Assembly (NCBI GenBank): GCA_050180235.1
Contig: JBFXEJ010000022.1
Span: 1 to 62,161 of the forward strand
Reading direction: 5' to 3'
DNA length: 62,161 nucleotides
Source: JAABRU01 sp050180235
GTDB taxonomy: Bacteria; Desulfobacterota; Desulfobacteria; Desulfobacterales; Desulfococcaceae
Shown here: in pieces, positions 61,271 through 62,161 of the stretch
How positions within the stretch are numbered: position 1 is the first letter of the stretch
Layout of the letters: every line of letters starts with the position of its first letter
The notes under the pieces: generated by a model
What the model was told of the DNA's origin: nothing
What the model saw: only the letters and a program-made list of their open reading frames with translations
Database searches by the model: none
Position numbers and translations under genes: made by a program

Positions 61271-61966
61271 ATGAAAAAGATTTATTTGTTTGTTTTTATT
61301 GTTGGATTTTCAGTATTATTTTCTACGGGTGTTAAGGCGGAGTTAATAGGCGGTGTCGAATTTCCTAAAGGTAAGATATCCTTTGCAGATGTTGTAGTTA
61401 ATTATATACCCGGATCAAATGTTGCTTCTAAATATACCAACACATCTACCGCAATCGGAATTCCCGATTATCTGGGAGTAAATGATGGTTCAAAATTTGT
61501 AAGTTTGGGAAACGGAGGAACACTTATTCTCAAATTTGTTGATAATGCTCTAACCACTTCCGGTAACAATGACATTGATCTGTGGATATTTGAAGTAGGA
61601 CCTGCGGTTGAATCAACCGGTGTTTATCTCAGCAAAGATGGCAAAAACTGGATTTCTGCAGGACGTGTTGAAGGTTCAACACATGGAATAGATATTGATT
61701 CATATATTGGCAAGGGTGTAATTGCAGGTGAACAATATTTTTTTGTCAAATTAATAGATGTGTCAGATGATAATTTTGAAAGAACTAAAGGCTCTGCTGG
61801 TGCAGATATTGATGCAGTCGGAGCAATCAGTTCCATAATAATTGATAACTGTAGGGATTCTGACAATGACGGGGTTCCTGATAAATGGGATACATGCCAG
61901 AATACTCCCGTTGGTTCATATGTTGATAAAAATGGTTGTCCAGCATCAGGACGTAATACACAGTAA
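61271..61966 (+). CDS. Secreted protein with C-terminal calcium-binding (TSP3-like) repeat
   Basis: 231 residues from ATG 61271 with AAAAGGAGATTGAGT upstream. Signal peptide MKKIYLFVFIVGFSVLFSTG, cut near VKAE. A beta-rich domain follows at about 30-190 (VSLGNGGTLILKF; DIDLWIFEVGP; GVYLSKDGKNWISAG), resembling secreted cell-surface or binding domains. The C-terminus CRDSDNDGVPDKWDTCQNTP is a thrombospondin type 3-like Ca2+ site. It is the last cassette of the window. Confidence 0.75.
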   Translation: MKKIYLFVFIVGFSVLFSTGVKAELIGGVEFPKGKISFADVVVNYIPGSNVASKYTNTSTAIGIPDYLGVNDGSKFVSLGNGGTLILKFVDNALTTSGNNDIDLWIFEVGPAVESTGVYLSKDGKNWISAGRVEGSTHGIDIDSYIGKGVIAGEQYFFVKLIDVSDDNFERTKGSAGADIDAVGAISSIIIDNCRDSDNDGVPDKWDTCQNTPVGSYVDKNGCPASGRNTQ

Positions 61967-62161
61967 CAGGTGAACAAAGCAATAGAGGCATACTTATCGG
62001 GGAGATACAGACGGTGATAAGAAGATAAGCCTTACACGCTTGTATATTGAATGACAAGTATGGTAAAGTTTTCTTTGAGACAGACCGTTCCCACGCTGGT
62101 TACCAAAAATAGAACGTGCAGAGCACCTGGTCGTCTCATTGAAAACCCTACCCTAACTCGA
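61967..62161. other. Window end; possible start of another attC
   Basis: No gene. The last bases CCCTAACTCGA begin like an R'' box (CCTAAC) and could open a further attC beyond the window. Confidence 0.3.

Overview
The window is a gene-dense bacterial chromosome segment of moderate GC. Its gene content fits a Desulfobacterota bacterium, probably Desulfobacterales. The evidence is the korABDC 2-oxoacid:ferredoxin oxidoreductase set, the dnaG-rpoD-tRNA-Met order, class-1 style hybrid cluster protein (Hcp), quinol-type NO reductase, a TauE/UspA-like pair, and a heavy load of short interspersed repeats. No dsr or apr genes lie in the window, so sulfate reduction is inferred only from overall similarity.

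Layout. 1-5000: repeat debris, two VapBC-type toxin-antitoxin pairs flanking korDABC on the minus strand. 5000-8400: MinD-like ATPase, YqgE/AlgH, a NorQ/CbbQ-like AAA+ ATPase, and a tiny lysine-rich protein missed by length cut-offs. 8400-12200: potABCD polyamine transporter. 12480-20760: a small His-rich exported protein, an OmpA-like lipoprotein, then a translationally coupled c-di-GMP operon (YfiR-like, a kinase-less receiver/HPt protein, REC-PAS-GAF-GGDEF-EAL, ChaN lipoprotein) and a PilZ protein. 21776-34100: YcaO-TPR, tRNA-Ala, lipoprotein-hisA, dnaG-rpoD-tRNA-Met, EamA, pyrE, and a propionyl/acetyl-CoA synthetase. 34478-38161: MltF-like transglycosylase and part of an amino-acid ABC transporter. 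38455-45469: nitrosative-stress block of hemerythrin, norB, HPP and CBS proteins, and hcp with a strong sigma-54-type promoter. 46619-50153: cytidylate-kinase-like/BON protein, TauE exporter, Usp-membrane fusion. 50747-54800: DUF4258/MqsA toxin-antitoxin, then a Lon protease lacking its N-domain and carrying a CheY-like receiver inside the AAA+ module, with a DUF202 membrane protein and a decapitated sigma-54 activator. 55440-62161: AT-richer accessory DNA that looks like an integron cassette array without integrase. It has one clear and two plausible attC sites, a three-gene ABC-3C (SMEK / middle component / DUF2326 ATPase) putative defence system, two toxin-antitoxin modules whose toxins are both broken, and a secreted thrombospondin-type-3-like protein.

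The most striking general feature is recent activity of non-autonomous transposable elements, supported by target-site duplications readable in the sequence. A 192-bp element with 8-bp duplications interrupts norB, and precise excision restores the frame. Two identical 125-bp elements lie in the cassette array, one of them inside a toxin gene. More than a dozen TACC...GGTA elements carry 3-bp TNA duplications; one sits exactly in what was an ATGA stop/start overlap, and three are stacked end to end. The best candidates for something new are the receiver-inserted Lon protease locus, the cassette-borne ABC-3C system, and the kinase-less phosphorelay protein between YfiR and a c-di-GMP enzyme.
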